From Meira nashicola (lineage: Eukaryota > Basidiomycota > Exobasidiomycetes > Exobasidiales > Brachybasidiaceae): a DNA stretch of 64,000 bases. Below are positions 10,637-21,299 of the stretch, piece by piece. Location: NCBI GenBank assembly GCA_001600355.1, contig BCJU01000001.1, forward strand, positions 5,704,013 to 5,768,012, in the 5' to 3' direction. The notes beneath the pieces were generated by a model. That model saw nothing but the letters and a program-made list of their open reading frames with translations. It was not told the origin of the DNA and searched no databases. The first letter of the stretch is position 1. Every line of letters begins with the position of its first letter. The position numbers and the translations under genes were made by a program.

Positions 10637-11823
10637 ATGTCCGCAGAAGAACCTTTAACGCCTTTCGGTAATGCACTTGCAGGTGCTTTGGGAGGAATCT
10701 TTTCCAATGCAGTCGTTTATCCATTAGATACAGTCAAGACGCGAATTCAAGCTGACGTTGGAGAAGTTGCAAAACCAGGTCAAAAAGCCATTACCGATAA
10801 AGAAGGTAAAACAGTAATGAAAAAAGGAACGGGAATGTTAGAAGGTATTTTGACAATCATTAAATCAAAAGAAGGTCCTGCAGGATTATATCGTGGATTT
10901 GGTGCAAGTATGGTAAATACATTCTCAACTCAATTTGCATACTTTTACTGGTATACAGTCGTTAGAACTTTATACATCAACAGAATTTCACGTGGAAAAG
11001 TTGGTGCTCCAATTCAACAACTTTCAACTGCAATTGAACTTTTACTAGGTGCTCTTGCTGGTGGGTTAGCACAAATCTTTACTATTCCTGTCAGCGTGAT
11101 CGCTACTCGTCAACAATTAGGAGGTCCATCTTCCAAAGAAGAAACGACGACGAAACCTGCAAGTACACCTTCCACATCTACAGGCAAAGCAAAAGATGCA
11201 GTAGTAAAGGCAACGGGAGTTAGTGATTCGGACAGCTTCTTGGGTGTTGCTCGTGAAATTTTACGTGAGGATGGTGTTACAGGTCTCTGGCGTGGTTTGA
11301 AACCCAGTCTTGTCTTGACTGTGAACCCTGCTATCACATATGGTGTTTATGAACGTGAGTATATGCTATAATGTGTGCGATCTTGAATATTTGACTGACT
11401 GTTTTATTTCACACTCATAGGCATCAAGAATATCATCTTGGCCGCTTCAGCAGATGGTAAAATGACACCTTATAAATCTTTCTTGGTAGGAGCATTGTCT
11501 AAAACATTGGCAACAGTTGTTACATTCCCATACATTTTATCCAAAATTCGTTTACAAGCAAAAGATACACGTTATAAAGGTGCAATTGATTGTTTAACTC
11601 AAATCGCTAAAGAGAAAGGATTATCGGGATGGTATCAAGGTATGCAAGCTCAAATCACAAAAGCCGTTTTGGCACAAGCTTTGTTGTTCTATTTCCGTGA
11701 CTACTTTGAGATTGTTACAAGGTATGTTGTTTTCGTGCTTTTTAGCTTTTGATTATCAATCTGACATAAACTTTTATTTCCCTTCTCATTCACAGACGAT
11801 TGCTACAACCGAAGAGAAAGTAA
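10637..11823 (+). CDS. Pmp47/Ant1-like peroxisomal adenine-nucleotide carrier (SLC25 family)
   Basis: Three exons, 10637-11354, 11421-11721 and 11796-11823, encode 348 residues. Introns are 66 and 74 bases with GTGAGT/ATAG and GTATGT/ACAG ends, and all phases match. The three mitochondrial-carrier repeats are visible: YPLDTVKTRIQ near residue 32 (canonical PxDxxK), IPVSVIATRQQ near 152 (degenerate) and FPYILSKIRLQ near 290. The degenerate second motif, the third-repeat FPY pattern and GLSGWYQGMQAQITKAVL with FYFRDYFE after it are typical of Pmp47/SLC25A17 rather than inner-mitochondrial carriers. A hydrophilic Thr/Ser-rich loop (residues about 165-195) interrupts repeat two. Family role: exchanging ATP for AMP (or CoA/NAD-type cofactors) across the peroxisomal membrane for fatty-acid activation. 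The last exon encodes only RLLQPKRK after the split codon, a basic tail. It converges on the nicotinamidase gene. Confidence 0.82.
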
Positions 11824-11959
11824 GAGATTCACAGACGAACTACTTTTCACCATAGACTCAAGCTTTCGGTTTCGCCAAAGACTCTCTTTTGTATGCAATT
11901 ATTTCAGATACTTTTGAATACAGTACGCTAGAATACAGATATGGATTTATGACTAGATT

Positions 11960-12865
11960 CTATTCTGATGCGAGTAAAGTACGAAGGTCATTCTCACTTT
12001 GCACATATTCAATTCCCCATCCTTGCATCTCCTTAATTGCCGATTCAGTCGTTTCTTTTGCTACTCCACGAACTGCATCTCCAACAACGATTGTTCGAAA
12101 TTGGAACTTTTTAGCATCAATTGCAGATGACAATACACAATAATCTGTTGCCAGTCCTACTACCACGATTGTTTCGATGGATTTGGCTTTGTAGCTGTGT
12201 AAAATCTTTGCCAATTGGGTAAATCCTAGATATTGATTATCACTGAGAAAGGAGAGGTACAATCTGTTAATCCTGATTTGCAACCTTTATTCTAATTAAA
12301 GATACTTACGCAAAAGCCGAGTATCCATCAATATTCTTATCAGTGCCCTGTTTGAATGTGAATCAAAGTTAAGCTTCTCGTTCCCTTACTTTGACAATCT
12401 TCAAACTTACTTTCTGGATTATATGAACTGGAATTCCTTCTTTGCGTTTCGTATCAATTGCAGTTTCTACGATCGGATGAAATTCCGCTCCTTTGGTACC
12501 TTGAATGCAATGATCCGGCCACATCATTTGTTGAACTTTTTCATTTATTTTAGCGGGATGTGGCACTTTGTGTTCTTTGAACGTACCTGGACCATCTGGA
12601 TGGCTAGATGCGAATGAAATATGTCCATTCGGATGAAAGTCCTGCAAAAAAGAATGTTGATATCATTTCACATGAAAGAAAAAAGTACTGGTATACGCAC
12701 CTGACTGGCTATAATAATATCAAAAGAATGTGATTCAATCAAATTCTTCACAACCGGTAATATCCTTTCCGCATCTTGAACGGCAAGAGATCCTGTAATA
12801 AAATCATGCTGTATATCTACTAATAACAAAGCCAAGCCGGACGAATTCTTTGTTACATTTTGCAT
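11960..12865 (-). CDS. pnc1: Nicotinamidase (Pnc1-type isochorismatase fold)
   Basis: Four exons on the minus strand, 12701-12865, 12411-12641, 12310-12347 and 11960-12242, encode 238 residues; introns of 59, 63 and 67 bases all have GT-AG ends and consistent phase. The catalytic triad can be read as D17 (LLLVDIQHDF), K132 (HIIQK) and C180 (LATDYCV). Metal ligands are D56 and H58 (DFHPNGH) and H99 (WPDHC). GYSAF after the lysine and the cis-peptide region before the cysteine also match. It hydrolyses nicotinamide to nicotinate and ammonia for NAD+ salvage, and by clearing nicotinamide supports sirtuin activity (family knowledge). Exon 3 is only 38 bases and carries the GTDKNIDGYSAF loop. The gene is divergent from the small gene at 13191. 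Length is slightly above the roughly 216 residues of yeast Pnc1. Confidence 0.9.
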
Positions 12866-13190
12866 GACGTTCGAGTAATGTTGATGGGATGAATGTAAGA
12901 TAAGATTAAAGGAACTTTATGATGCATTTACCCGCTTGTATTTAATCTTCTTTGTGGAGAAGATTTGATTGCTGGGCGTAGGCGCAGGCGCTATTTCTTC
13001 AAATAAACATATCTCCGAGGTACACGCTAAAAGAAGAAAAATCTAAGATTTTTACAACTTTAATCTCTTCTTCCGCTTTCATTATAATCAACCAATCTTG
13101 AAGGCAAAGCTGATATGAGCGATCAAATATTAATAAAAAGGCAGGTACGACCATGAAGGGGAGTAATATATCATACCAACAACAAAAGAG
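12866..13190. promoter_or_regulatory. Short divergent promoter between pnc1 and the gene at 13191
   Basis: 325 bases between two start codons on opposite strands, AT-rich with pyrimidine/purine stretches near 13050-13080. A GGCGTAGGCGCAGGCGC patch with a repeated GGCG(C/T)AGG core sits at about 12975-12992. No clear TATA box was identified. Confidence 0.3.
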
Positions 13191-13814
13191 ATGAAAAAGG
13201 TATTCAAGAAATCAGCAAATGATTGTGGTGATAATGCTTCACAAACTCATTCAAAGACTGATACAACCATCGAGAAGTTGAGTCAATTATTACAATCATG
13301 TCCGGCAGCCGAAGAATTGAAAAGTACATGGGAGCGGCCCAAAAGAACTTCCGAGCCATCTACATCTCTCTCAAAGGCTTCGAATACCCCTGATCCCCGT
13401 CTAGGTGACCTATATGCAGTACTTCAATCTGGTCGATCAGTCGTTCGAGGAACAAACAAAGATAGAGGAATACCAATGTGGATCGTCGTTCGAATGTGCA
13501 AAGCTTCTTGGCACAAAGATGGAACCTGGCCATTGATAGGAAACGATGAGATTGGAGAACAAACGCAATCAAAGTCTCTCAATCCAGAAGGAATGCAACG
13601 AATTCGAAGCATTCATCCTTCTAAACTTATAATACAATCAGAGCAAAGCGGTCCAAGCATAAACAAAGCGATCGATGCAACATTCTCACAAAAGAATGAA
13701 GGACCTCCGATACGAGCCGAGCCAACAGCAAACGAAATTGCTGAAGCATATCGTCGAAGAGGTATATTTGTTGAAGAAGCGCCTAATCTGAAGGACAATG
13801 AGGATAATTGGTGA
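13191..13814 (+). CDS. Small protein of unknown function, 207 residues
   Basis: Single exon starting at the ATG in AAAGAGATGAAAAAGG. The N-terminal third is Ser/Thr/Lys-rich with a helix-like TIEKLSQLLQSCPAAEEL near residues 26-44. The middle region GIPMWIVVRMCKASWHKDG (about 95-113), followed by WPLIGNDE, is the only part that looks folded; the C-terminus EIAEAYRRRGIFVEEAPN is charged and probably helical. No signal peptide or membrane segment. I do not recognise the family. Codon-like composition, the clean start and the position opposite pnc1 favour a real gene. A missing downstream exon is possible, but the stop is followed by ordinary AT-rich 3' sequence. Confidence 0.6.
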   Translation: MKKVFKKSANDCGDNASQTHSKTDTTIEKLSQLLQSCPAAEELKSTWERPKRTSEPSTSLSKASNTPDPRLGDLYAVLQSGRSVVRGTNKDRGIPMWIVVRMCKASWHKDGTWPLIGNDEIGEQTQSKSLNPEGMQRIRSIHPSKLIIQSEQSGPSINKAIDATFSQKNEGPPIRAEPTANEIAEAYRRRGIFVEEAPNLKDNEDNW

Positions 13815-15230
13815 TCCGTTCGCATATAATCATGTAACCTTATCTATTAAATCAATTGTACATTATCTTCATATACGAAAATAGAATCGAGCATGTTGTT
13901 GCATGTACACATTAATGTTATGCTTCATCACGACAATGAGAGTGCGCAATTCCTTCACCAGCAACTCAACTTTCTTACAACCTCATGGAATTCAAAGCTA
14001 TCTAGACTTTGCCGGTCCATAGAACCCTGTTCGGCTTAACAATTCTATGCACAATGAAGAGCTCCCGCATATGGTCATTTGTCTGTCCAGCCCACACGAG
14101 TTGACCTTTTGGCTTCAAAACGGAGCCCTAAAGCATGCATACGTTAATTACAATGACATAGGCTTGCCTTGCCTCTCCTGCCCTTTATTTTAAACATAGA
14201 AGCCTGTCAAACGGATCCTACGTATTGGCTGGCTTTAGGATACGTGTAGTATTCGCGCGTAAGAGAAGAAGTTTAAGCCCCCCCTGCGCTGCGCGCTAAT
14301 CAAGCTAGAGTAAAGACGGCCGGCGAACGGTCAGTATTTTCCGATTCTGGCGCAATACCGTTCGGATTGCTTAAAATTTTTGTATAACTTTTTTTTAACT
14401 TGGTATTTTTTTTTTGAAAGGGGAAAAATTTAAACTGTTAAAGTGCATATTTAAATCTTCTCAACCTCACATGTGGAAGATATGCATGCGTACTCATTTT
14501 TTCTCTGAAAAGGCGAACCGGCAGTGTAATAGCGATACTTTTTTTTTTGGATTTTTTGATTGTTTATAGATTTGAGGAACTCTTTGGCTGAATTTTTTTT
14601 GGAAGTTTTGTAGGTTTATTGGCTCAGCTGATTTACCCGCTCATACTTGCTGCCCGCCCCCGTCTAACCTTTCCATCATACATTATAGTCGCTGGCCATC
14701 ACAATTCACATCGTAAAGCTTCAATTCTTTTTGATAATCACTGTAAAGGTCTTCCATCATAGAAGAAAATTTCTACCTCGAATAGCAAGAATCAGTAGAC
14801 ACTCGTACTAGAGATCTGCGCTGAGCAAATCGACATCCAATCTTCTTCGGCTGAATTGACCGCCTAACCAAATCGGCCAACTTCATCCTTTTGAACCGAT
14901 TGACAGGCTAACTCAGTTCTGTTCAATCTGTTTTGTTATTCTTTACTTATTTCGTCACTTTCACCTAGACGACTTAACATGCAAAATTTTGAATCGGGAA
15001 ACGAAGATTATAATCAACTCTTTGCTTGTCAGTTCACATCGCATTCAATCGCAAATTCACAGGTTTTTCATCGTACTCGGGGGAATCCACACTTTTGTTC
15101 TTTGCACAGCTATTTGTTCCGTCAAAGGGATACAAGAGCTCAAATAGCAAATTAAAAGGTGTGGTGGAAATAGAGAAACGAAAAGGAAATAGACTACAAT
15201 ATATTTATCTCCGTTTTTTCTTACATTCAT
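13815..15230. other. Intergenic region and probable long leader of the gene at 15231
   Basis: About 1.4 kb. The first half holds GC-rich patches (near 14280-14345) and poly-T tracts (14391-14420, 14540-14560), often found around fungal promoters. From about 14660 onward the sequence is pyrimidine-rich like an untranslated leader. One upstream ORF (14979-15155) is listed separately. No RNA gene or transposon was seen. Confidence 0.4.
14979..15155 (+). promoter_or_regulatory. Candidate 58-codon upstream ORF in the leader of the 15231 gene
   Basis: An ATG in CTTAACATGCAAAAT opens a 58-codon frame ending in TAA at 15153-15155, 75 bases before the main ATG at 15231. The frame begins MQNFESGNEDYNQLF. 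It would act as a uORF only if transcription starts upstream of 14979, which is not proven. A TTGCTTGTCAG acceptor-like site at about 15021-15031 means part of it could instead be intronic. Confidence 0.3.
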
Positions 15231-18200
15231 ATGTCTCGAATCGCATCAAGAAACGATAATAGTAGGCTGGGAAATAAGGCGGCCATTTCGAACGATATTG
15301 GGAGCATAAGCAAGATGAAGGGGAAATCTGCTATGGCTTCTTCATCCAGACGCAGCGCTGGATCAAGTACACCTTCACCATCAAGACAATCTAATTTATC
15401 TGGGAACAGAAAATATGGCAGAAAGTCAGGTCTTGCCACCACTGCAATCTTTGGTGAAGATGATGAAGATTTAAGTGATTTAGACGATGCAGAAGATGCA
15501 ATGTTCAACTCTCGTCCTATACGCTCTAATGTAGCAAAATCCGGTGCTCGCAGCAATTCTAGGAATCCTTTATCCAACCCTGCACCATCCAGTAATATCC
15601 ATTCACCAAAACGGAGACCGGATCGCAAGAAGGAAGAGAGAAAAGCATCTGTGCGTAAAGAAACGTACGATCTTGACGGGACAGACTCGGATCTATCAGA
15701 CGCACCAGAGGAAAACTCGACGATTGCAAAGGATTCACGATCTCATCATGAGAGCGATGAGCCTAATCTTACCGACTCTGATGATGACATGGCCGAAAGA
15801 TTACGAGCAGCAGGTGATGGTGAATCTTTGTTGGGCTCAGCTATCTCTGATCGAGAAGGAGGAGATACCGACCAAGAAGAGGAAAGATTTATCATCGAAG
15901 ATGCACAAAGGCAGCAGGCAAAAGCGGTTGCACGTCGTCAAAGAGATGGTAGTACACCTCAAAGGGCGGAGAAATCAGTATCGCCTTCCACACAAAAAAG
16001 ACGAGCACAACGAGAGGATGATCCATTTCCAGATAATGCAAGTGGCTCACTTTCTCCGCAAACGCTACAACAACTTGGTTTGGACGAATTGTTTGGAGAA
16101 GCTGATGGCTTCCACTCTTCCTCTGAACCATCTTTCACGGACTTTTTCATGTCAGATTCAGAGGACGGCACAGATGATGATGGTCTTGAGCTTGAAGCAA
16201 GATCCGACGATGATCAATTGACCACGGACGATGATGATGAATCGGACATCAGTGATATGGAAGATGGCTTGCTTAGTGCTCCTTTCCTAAGTGAAGCCTT
16301 AGCTGCGGGTGCGGGAACTCAATTGATGCCTCACAATGCGGATGCTATTGCCCAAGCCGATATTCCACTTTTGGTCATCGAAGATCTAGATGGACGCTTG
16401 ATCTATGCACGTGCAGGAGACGGTGAAGCTGTTTTTGGATCTGACGGTGAATTTGAATTCGTTGATGATAGCGATGAAGAAAGTGACGAAGATGATATTC
16501 ATTTTCCAATGGACGGCTTCAATGGCACTCGATGGACTAATTGGCGCAATGAAGATGGGGACGAAACTGACGAAGGTGAAACGACGGATGAACTTCCCAA
16601 TGAAGACATGCCTTTCCCTCGATTGTTAGTCGGTTCTGTAGCACCACACGGTGGTCGTAACGCAAGAAGGGCAAGAGCTTTAGCCGCTCGATCAAGAAGA
16701 ATATCTCCTTCTCGTGCTCGAGGTCTGTCACGAGAATCTAGTGCAACCAAAGATATGATTGAATCAATCGAGCAAAATGCCAAGATCAACGAAAACGCTA
16801 ATCAACAAAGTGTAGCAGAAGCTGGAAATGGGAATTCTACTGCTTTGCAAGACGTTGACTTTTCTATTTCGACTGAAGATTTGGCGCGTGATCCAAAGGC
16901 AACTTTGGAAGCTGCTGCTAAATCATTAGGTTTGACAGTCGATGAGGTTGCGCAATTGGTCATTGGTTCGGCTGCCTCGACATCTAATAATGCGGAAGCC
17001 AATGGACAAGCATCTGGAATGCCAAATGCTGCATATCTCTCTCCAGAGATGAGCAATGTTCCTCTTCCAATTCCTGTTACGCCCGATCAGCAGAGATATC
17101 AGGCTTTCAGGCGTGCACCTTTGATGGGATCTTTTATGCCTACATCATCAAAAGGGATACATAGAGCAGTTATTGACGGTTCAAATCAAGCACCTTCACC
17201 CTTCTCAAACAGGTTCGGTACTCAACGTAAAGGATTGGCAAACGGGAAAAAGAGACAGCCAAGTCAGTCCACGCCTTCAGCAAAACGCTTACGTCGTGAA
17301 AGTGCTGCTTCGATGGCTCTTAATTCCGAGTATAGCGAGAATCATGAGAATAATGCTCAGCCTGAAGAGAATATCAATGAAGAGATTGATGAGATGGACT
17401 TGGATGATGTTATGGATTCATCGATGATGTGGCGCGGTTCTTATTCATCATCTCCACCTCACGGATCTGTCGAAGAGAAGGCTGGTAGCTTAGGAAAGAA
17501 GAGCCCTGCTATTAGACCTTCTTCGATGAGAAAAGCGTCAAATGCAGGTGCTGCGGCTTCTTCACCTGATAAATCTACCGGATTAAATCTGAATGCTGTT
17601 GCAAGATGGCATCGTATTCCTATGGGTGCTTTCCGAGATGGCCAAGTTACAGCATCACATGCAGGTTCCTCGTCCAATGTGATGGCCAATCAACAACAAC
17701 CTCTAGGTTCATTCTTGTTGACCCGCGCTCGCGGTGGCGGTCAACATGGCGGAAAGAATGGTGCATCTTCAAGATCGCAAGCAGAACATTCCCCTTTCCG
17801 AGGTCGAACTCGAGGAGATTCGATTCATTTAGGTCAAGCGCCAAAGATGACCACAATGCGAGATGCATTTATTGTTTCTCCCGTCTTATGGCCTTCGAAC
17901 AGTAATGGTCAAGCTCTTTCTGGTGCTCAGTTAGGTGCTCATCACCAAATAAATCAAGTTGGACAAGGGCAAATTGGTGCAAATGACACTCGAAAGATGA
18001 CAACCAGACGAGAGAAGCGCGAACGCAAAGCAAGGAGAGCTGCATTGAAATCCACTTTGGAATCTGCCGCTACAGAAGATTTGCCTGACCCATCCGCTCA
18101 ATCTCCATCCAATCAAGCGTCTAATACTGGATCGGCTGCATTGCTCGATTCTCCTTCGACAGCTTTGCCAAGATTGAGTATCACTGATGCATCGCCTCAT

Positions 18201-18602
18201 GGATCTCCTTTAGCATCGAAACCGAATACATTGCCACCATCTGGTTTATCAAAGGAAATTTCTGGTGAAAAAGTCAGTGAATTTGCTATACCGGATACTG
18301 CTGCATCGGCAAAGAATAAAATTAGTGGAGCAATTGATATTCCATCTTCGTCTGCCTTTTCTTCTTCTCCTTCGATGAACGGAATGCCAAATGGAAGTCA
18401 AATAGGCGGTACTAATCCGATGAGCGGTAGTATGCCTACCACAAGTCCATCTTCCAGTTTATCCAGTCAACATCAACCTCCGTCATCTGTGTTTGGTATG
18501 CCGTTACATTCACCTTTGTTCGGTTCTATTTTGAATCCAACCAATCTTGGTTTTCGTGATGATTTAGATGAAAGGGATGAAGATGGAATCCTATCAATCT
18601 GA
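15231..18602 (+). CDS. Large acidic, disordered nuclear-type protein, possibly Ifh1/Crf1-like co-regulator
   Basis: Single exon, 1123 residues. The first 450 residues carry repeated acidic clusters (EDDEDLSDLDDAED near 82-95, TDDDDESDISDMEDG near 330-345, DDSDEESDEDD near 408-418). Between them is a conserved-looking segment LLVIEDLDGRLIYARAGDGE near 382-401, followed by GETTDELPNEDMPFPRLL. A basic stretch ARRARALAARSRR follows near 490, and KKRQPSQSTPSAKRLRR near 680 looks like a nuclear localisation signal. A motif RWHRIPMGAFRDGQ lies near 789-802. The D/E clusters, the TDELP..PRLL pattern and the W-x-R-I-P-x-G-x-F-R motif remind me of fungal Ifh1/Crf1-type co-regulators of ribosomal-protein genes, but this is recognition from memory without alignment. 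No zinc finger, bromodomain or enzyme motif is present. Basic KREKRERKARRAALK lies near 927-941. A nuclear regulatory role is inferred. Confidence 0.7.
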   Translation: MSRIASRNDNSRLGNKAAISNDIGSISKMKGKSAMASSSRRSAGSSTPSPSRQSNLSGNRKYGRKSGLATTAIFGEDDEDLSDLDDAEDAMFNSRPIRSNVAKSGARSNSRNPLSNPAPSSNIHSPKRRPDRKKEERKASVRKETYDLDGTDSDLSDAPEENSTIAKDSRSHHESDEPNLTDSDDDMAERLRAAGDGESLLGSAISDREGGDTDQEEERFIIEDAQRQQAKAVARRQRDGSTPQRAEKSVSPSTQKRRAQREDDPFPDNASGSLSPQTLQQLGLDELFGEADGFHSSSEPSFTDFFMSDSEDGTDDDGLELEARSDDDQLTTDDDDESDISDMEDGLLSAPFLSEALAAGAGTQLMPHNADAIAQADIPLLVIEDLDGRLIYARAGDGEAVFGSDGEFEFVDDSDEESDEDDIHFPMDGFNGTRWTNWRNEDGDETDEGETTDELPNEDMPFPRLLVGSVAPHGGRNARRARALAARSRRISPSRARGLSRESSATKDMIESIEQNAKINENANQQSVAEAGNGNSTALQDVDFSISTEDLARDPKATLEAAAKSLGLTVDEVAQLVIGSAASTSNNAEANGQASGMPNAAYLSPEMSNVPLPIPVTPDQQRYQAFRRAPLMGSFMPTSSKGIHRAVIDGSNQAPSPFSNRFGTQRKGLANGKKRQPSQSTPSAKRLRRESAASMALNSEYSENHENNAQPEENINEEIDEMDLDDVMDSSMMWRGSYSSSPPHGSVEEKAGSLGKKSPAIRPSSMRKASNAGAAASSPDKSTGLNLNAVARWHRIPMGAFRDGQVTASHAGSSSNVMANQQQPLGSFLLTRARGGGQHGGKNGASSRSQAEHSPFRGRTRGDSIHLGQAPKMTTMRDAFIVSPVLWPSNSNGQALSGAQLGAHHQINQVGQGQIGANDTRKMTTRREKRERKARRAALKSTLESAATEDLPDPSAQSPSNQASNTGSAALLDSPSTALPRLSITDASPHGSPLASKPNTLPPSGLSKEISGEKVSEFAIPDTAASAKNKISGAIDIPSSSAFSSSPSMNGMPNGSQIGGTNPMSGSMPTTSPSSSLSSQHQPPSSVFGMPLHSPLFGSILNPTNLGFRDDLDERDEDGILSI

Positions 18603-19165
18603 TCATACACAGGAAGAACCGCGTACATATTCTTCTTTCTAGCGATATCTTACGCACTTTTATTGTACCATATTAAAATAGTAGATCTTTGTTGTTTGTT
18701 TTGTTTGTTTTTCATAGTCACCTACTTTAGGCTATGTTTCGAATCGTTAAAATTGTACATACATGAATGAATCCATTGAATTTATGTCCCGAAATTTTTT
18801 AAACTACATTGTGCTCCTGATTATTCTTGGGTGTGTGGCTGATTCATAATGCGGGAAGAGACATTTGTCTTGAGAATATTTTACGTCTCGTGATGCTTAA
18901 TTGCATTCGTCGTGATCGGCAATAGTTTATTGCAAGATGCAATTGCGGGTTGTGAATGATATTATTTATGTCATTTTATTATTTTAAATATAAATAATAA
19001 GTTAATATATATTTAGATAACAAAATAATCAGATTTCATGCAGTAAATTTACTGAATGTGCCACCAAGGCATATTTTGATCTACTTCAATACAATTACTT
19101 ATCCTACCCATGCAAGTCAGCATATATTTATCGTACAATTGACCCATACGATTATTTATTATGAC

Positions 19166-19192
19166 TGATGATGATGATGATGATGATGATGA
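19166..19192. repeat. TGA trinucleotide microsatellite, nine units
   Basis: A perfect run of nine TGA units in non-coding DNA, probably polymorphic between strains. A CACGTG palindrome starts eight bases after it. Confidence 0.95.
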
Positions 19193-21104
19193 GACGACTC
19201 ACGTGTATAGCCGTGTGATATTCTATTCTATTCATAGCCCGCTAAATGCGTAGCGCTTTGGCGTAAGATCGGCACCTCTTGGAACTTTGAAAGCACTCTT
19301 TCTGGTAGACTTTTTCACTGGCCCTGCTTTTGATTTTTTTTGGAACTTGCTTCAAACTTGGCGTGGCGCTTGTGTGGCGGCCTATTTAGCTTGAAATTGA
19401 CATAATCCTTTTTCCGTGGGGAAAGGAGCCGAAACTTGGTTTGCGTTGGAAAAAGGCTTTACACTAAGCGTTACATGCAATTTTATAAAGCGCTGCGCAA
19501 AAAGAAAGGCGGAATAGCAAAGTGATGCGTACGCCCGCACTACCGCTACCTTTCGGTCCAATTTCAAGAGAGAGACTGCGATTAAACTGCGTGTGAGGAT
19601 ATCCGCACTCTCCCACTTCCTTTTTTTCGGTACTTTTATTTTACCTAGTTAGTTAATTTTTACAGTGCCTTCCTCTTTTGTATCAAATCACAATCACCCT
19701 TCCGCACAGCAGCAAATTGACTGAGCCGAATTCATCTGTCCCTCCGTTCTTGATTGTACGTATACACATATATTAAATGTGACTGCATCGCGGCTCGATG
19801 CTAAAGGAATCGTACTTTTTGCATTGTGCAGCAAAGGCAGCGAAAGTTTCATCACACACTAAAATCAATTTTTATCACATTATAATGTCAATTTTGAATG
19901 AAAAGCAAACAAGCATATATGCATTATTTAGTTAAGGCTGTTCTATAGCAATTCATTGCACAGCACAGATCCGTCCTCTTGGCAGATGTTGCTCCTAATG
20001 GGCGTTTTCCTCTCATTTGTGCAGAATAAAAAAAAAAGGATGCAATTATTCATTTGTGCAAATAAGGAACAAGAAAAAAAAAGAGGGCGCCCGATAGGTG
20101 AATCAAGCTAGGAATTTATAACTCCTTCTTGACGCCGCTTCTGAAGTGAAAAAGAAAGAGTGAGAGAGGAGACAGAAAAAATGAAGAGAAAAAAACCCAC
20201 AAGTGCGATTCCTCCCTCATCTTTCTCTCTTACTTTGCGACGGGATGTACACAGACACACTCATGTATCCGATGAATAATAAATGTATTCAATAGCCTAT
20301 CGCCTCATTTGTAGTTCTCTTCAATTGACTCAAAATAGCAGAATAGGTGTACCTTCTTTTGCTGCAATATTTGCTGTATTGTTTCCGTAATTTTGATCTT
20401 CTTCAACCATCATCCGTCATCTTACAAAACAATGTGAACCGCTGACGACATTTGATCAACTTCATCATAATAATTGATCGAATAGTACTATTCCCTCACA
20501 GCCAAAGAAAAGATGGTCTTCAGCTTTTAACAATTCGTCAAAGATCTCTTCGACATAATGCAGACCAAGGGCCATTCTCTTCAGACACACATCAAGGGCA
20601 AGGGAAGATGCTACCTTCCAAATTGTGTATCGCCCATGAAATAAGGACCTTATCTCAGCAAACTGTTCAGTCATCTTTTAAAGTCTCTCAATTAAAGCGA
20701 ACGCTAGAAATGCTTCAGACCAGACTAGGTTCGGCAATCAAAATCTGCTCGACTTTAGCCTAAACAAGGTTCTTGCAGATCTTGGGTTATATGGGACATA
20801 CATATGTACGCACATGTGTACCTCTATTTGCCCTGACCTATGGTAGAAGCCAACATCATAGAATCCAAAAATGCACCTCGGAGATTTTCGCTTGTCATAT
20901 GCTTGTGTGTGGCACTTTATCGAGTCCATCTACTTTTCCGGACAAATGGGCCCCTTGCCATACCAAAGCGCGTGTTGGCTTGATGAGGCACCCATGCCCG
21001 TAATCCGTCTTGGAGCCATTCGCACCACACGCCATTTCCACGCAATTTTGAACAATCTACAAAATTACGTGTCGCATATTGAATAAAAAAAATTCGAACT
21101 TGAA

Positions 21105-21115
21105 CGCGCGCGCGC
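21105..21115. repeat. Alternating CG dinucleotide tract
   Basis: Eleven bases of uninterrupted C/G alternation, embedded in AACGCGCGCGCGCATA. Such tracts can adopt Z-DNA under negative supercoiling. A second, longer one lies about 380 bases downstream. Confidence 0.85.
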
Positions 21116-21299
21116 ATATACGAATTCCTAGGCCGTTTCATTAGTCGAATTGGACTTTAGCAGAAGCGCGAATCCTTTGTAATGTTGCCCAGTCTAGGCA
21201 TCATATCGCATTCTTTCATCCCCTCTCATTTGCTCTTCATTCTTGCATCCTCCCTCAACCTGCCTTCGATCGGCACCATTTCCCTTTCTCCTCATTGAC

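Larger units (their letters stand above)
18603..21299. other. Long intergenic region, no gene recognised
   Basis: About 2.7 kb of AT-rich DNA with poly-A/T runs. It includes a very AT-rich block near 18958-19020, a TGA trinucleotide repeat (19166-19192) directly followed by CACGTG at 19200-19205, and a GC-alternating tract at 21105-21115. Open frames near 20452-20763 on both strands have no recognisable domain and are not called. Candidate non-coding RNA or distal promoter elements cannot be excluded. Confidence 0.4.

Noticed and set aside
20452..20763. About 100-codon open frame on the plus strand with a shadow on the minus strand in the long intergenic region
   Set aside because: No domain, no consistent codon bias, no promoter-like context; both strands look equally plausible, which argues for chance.
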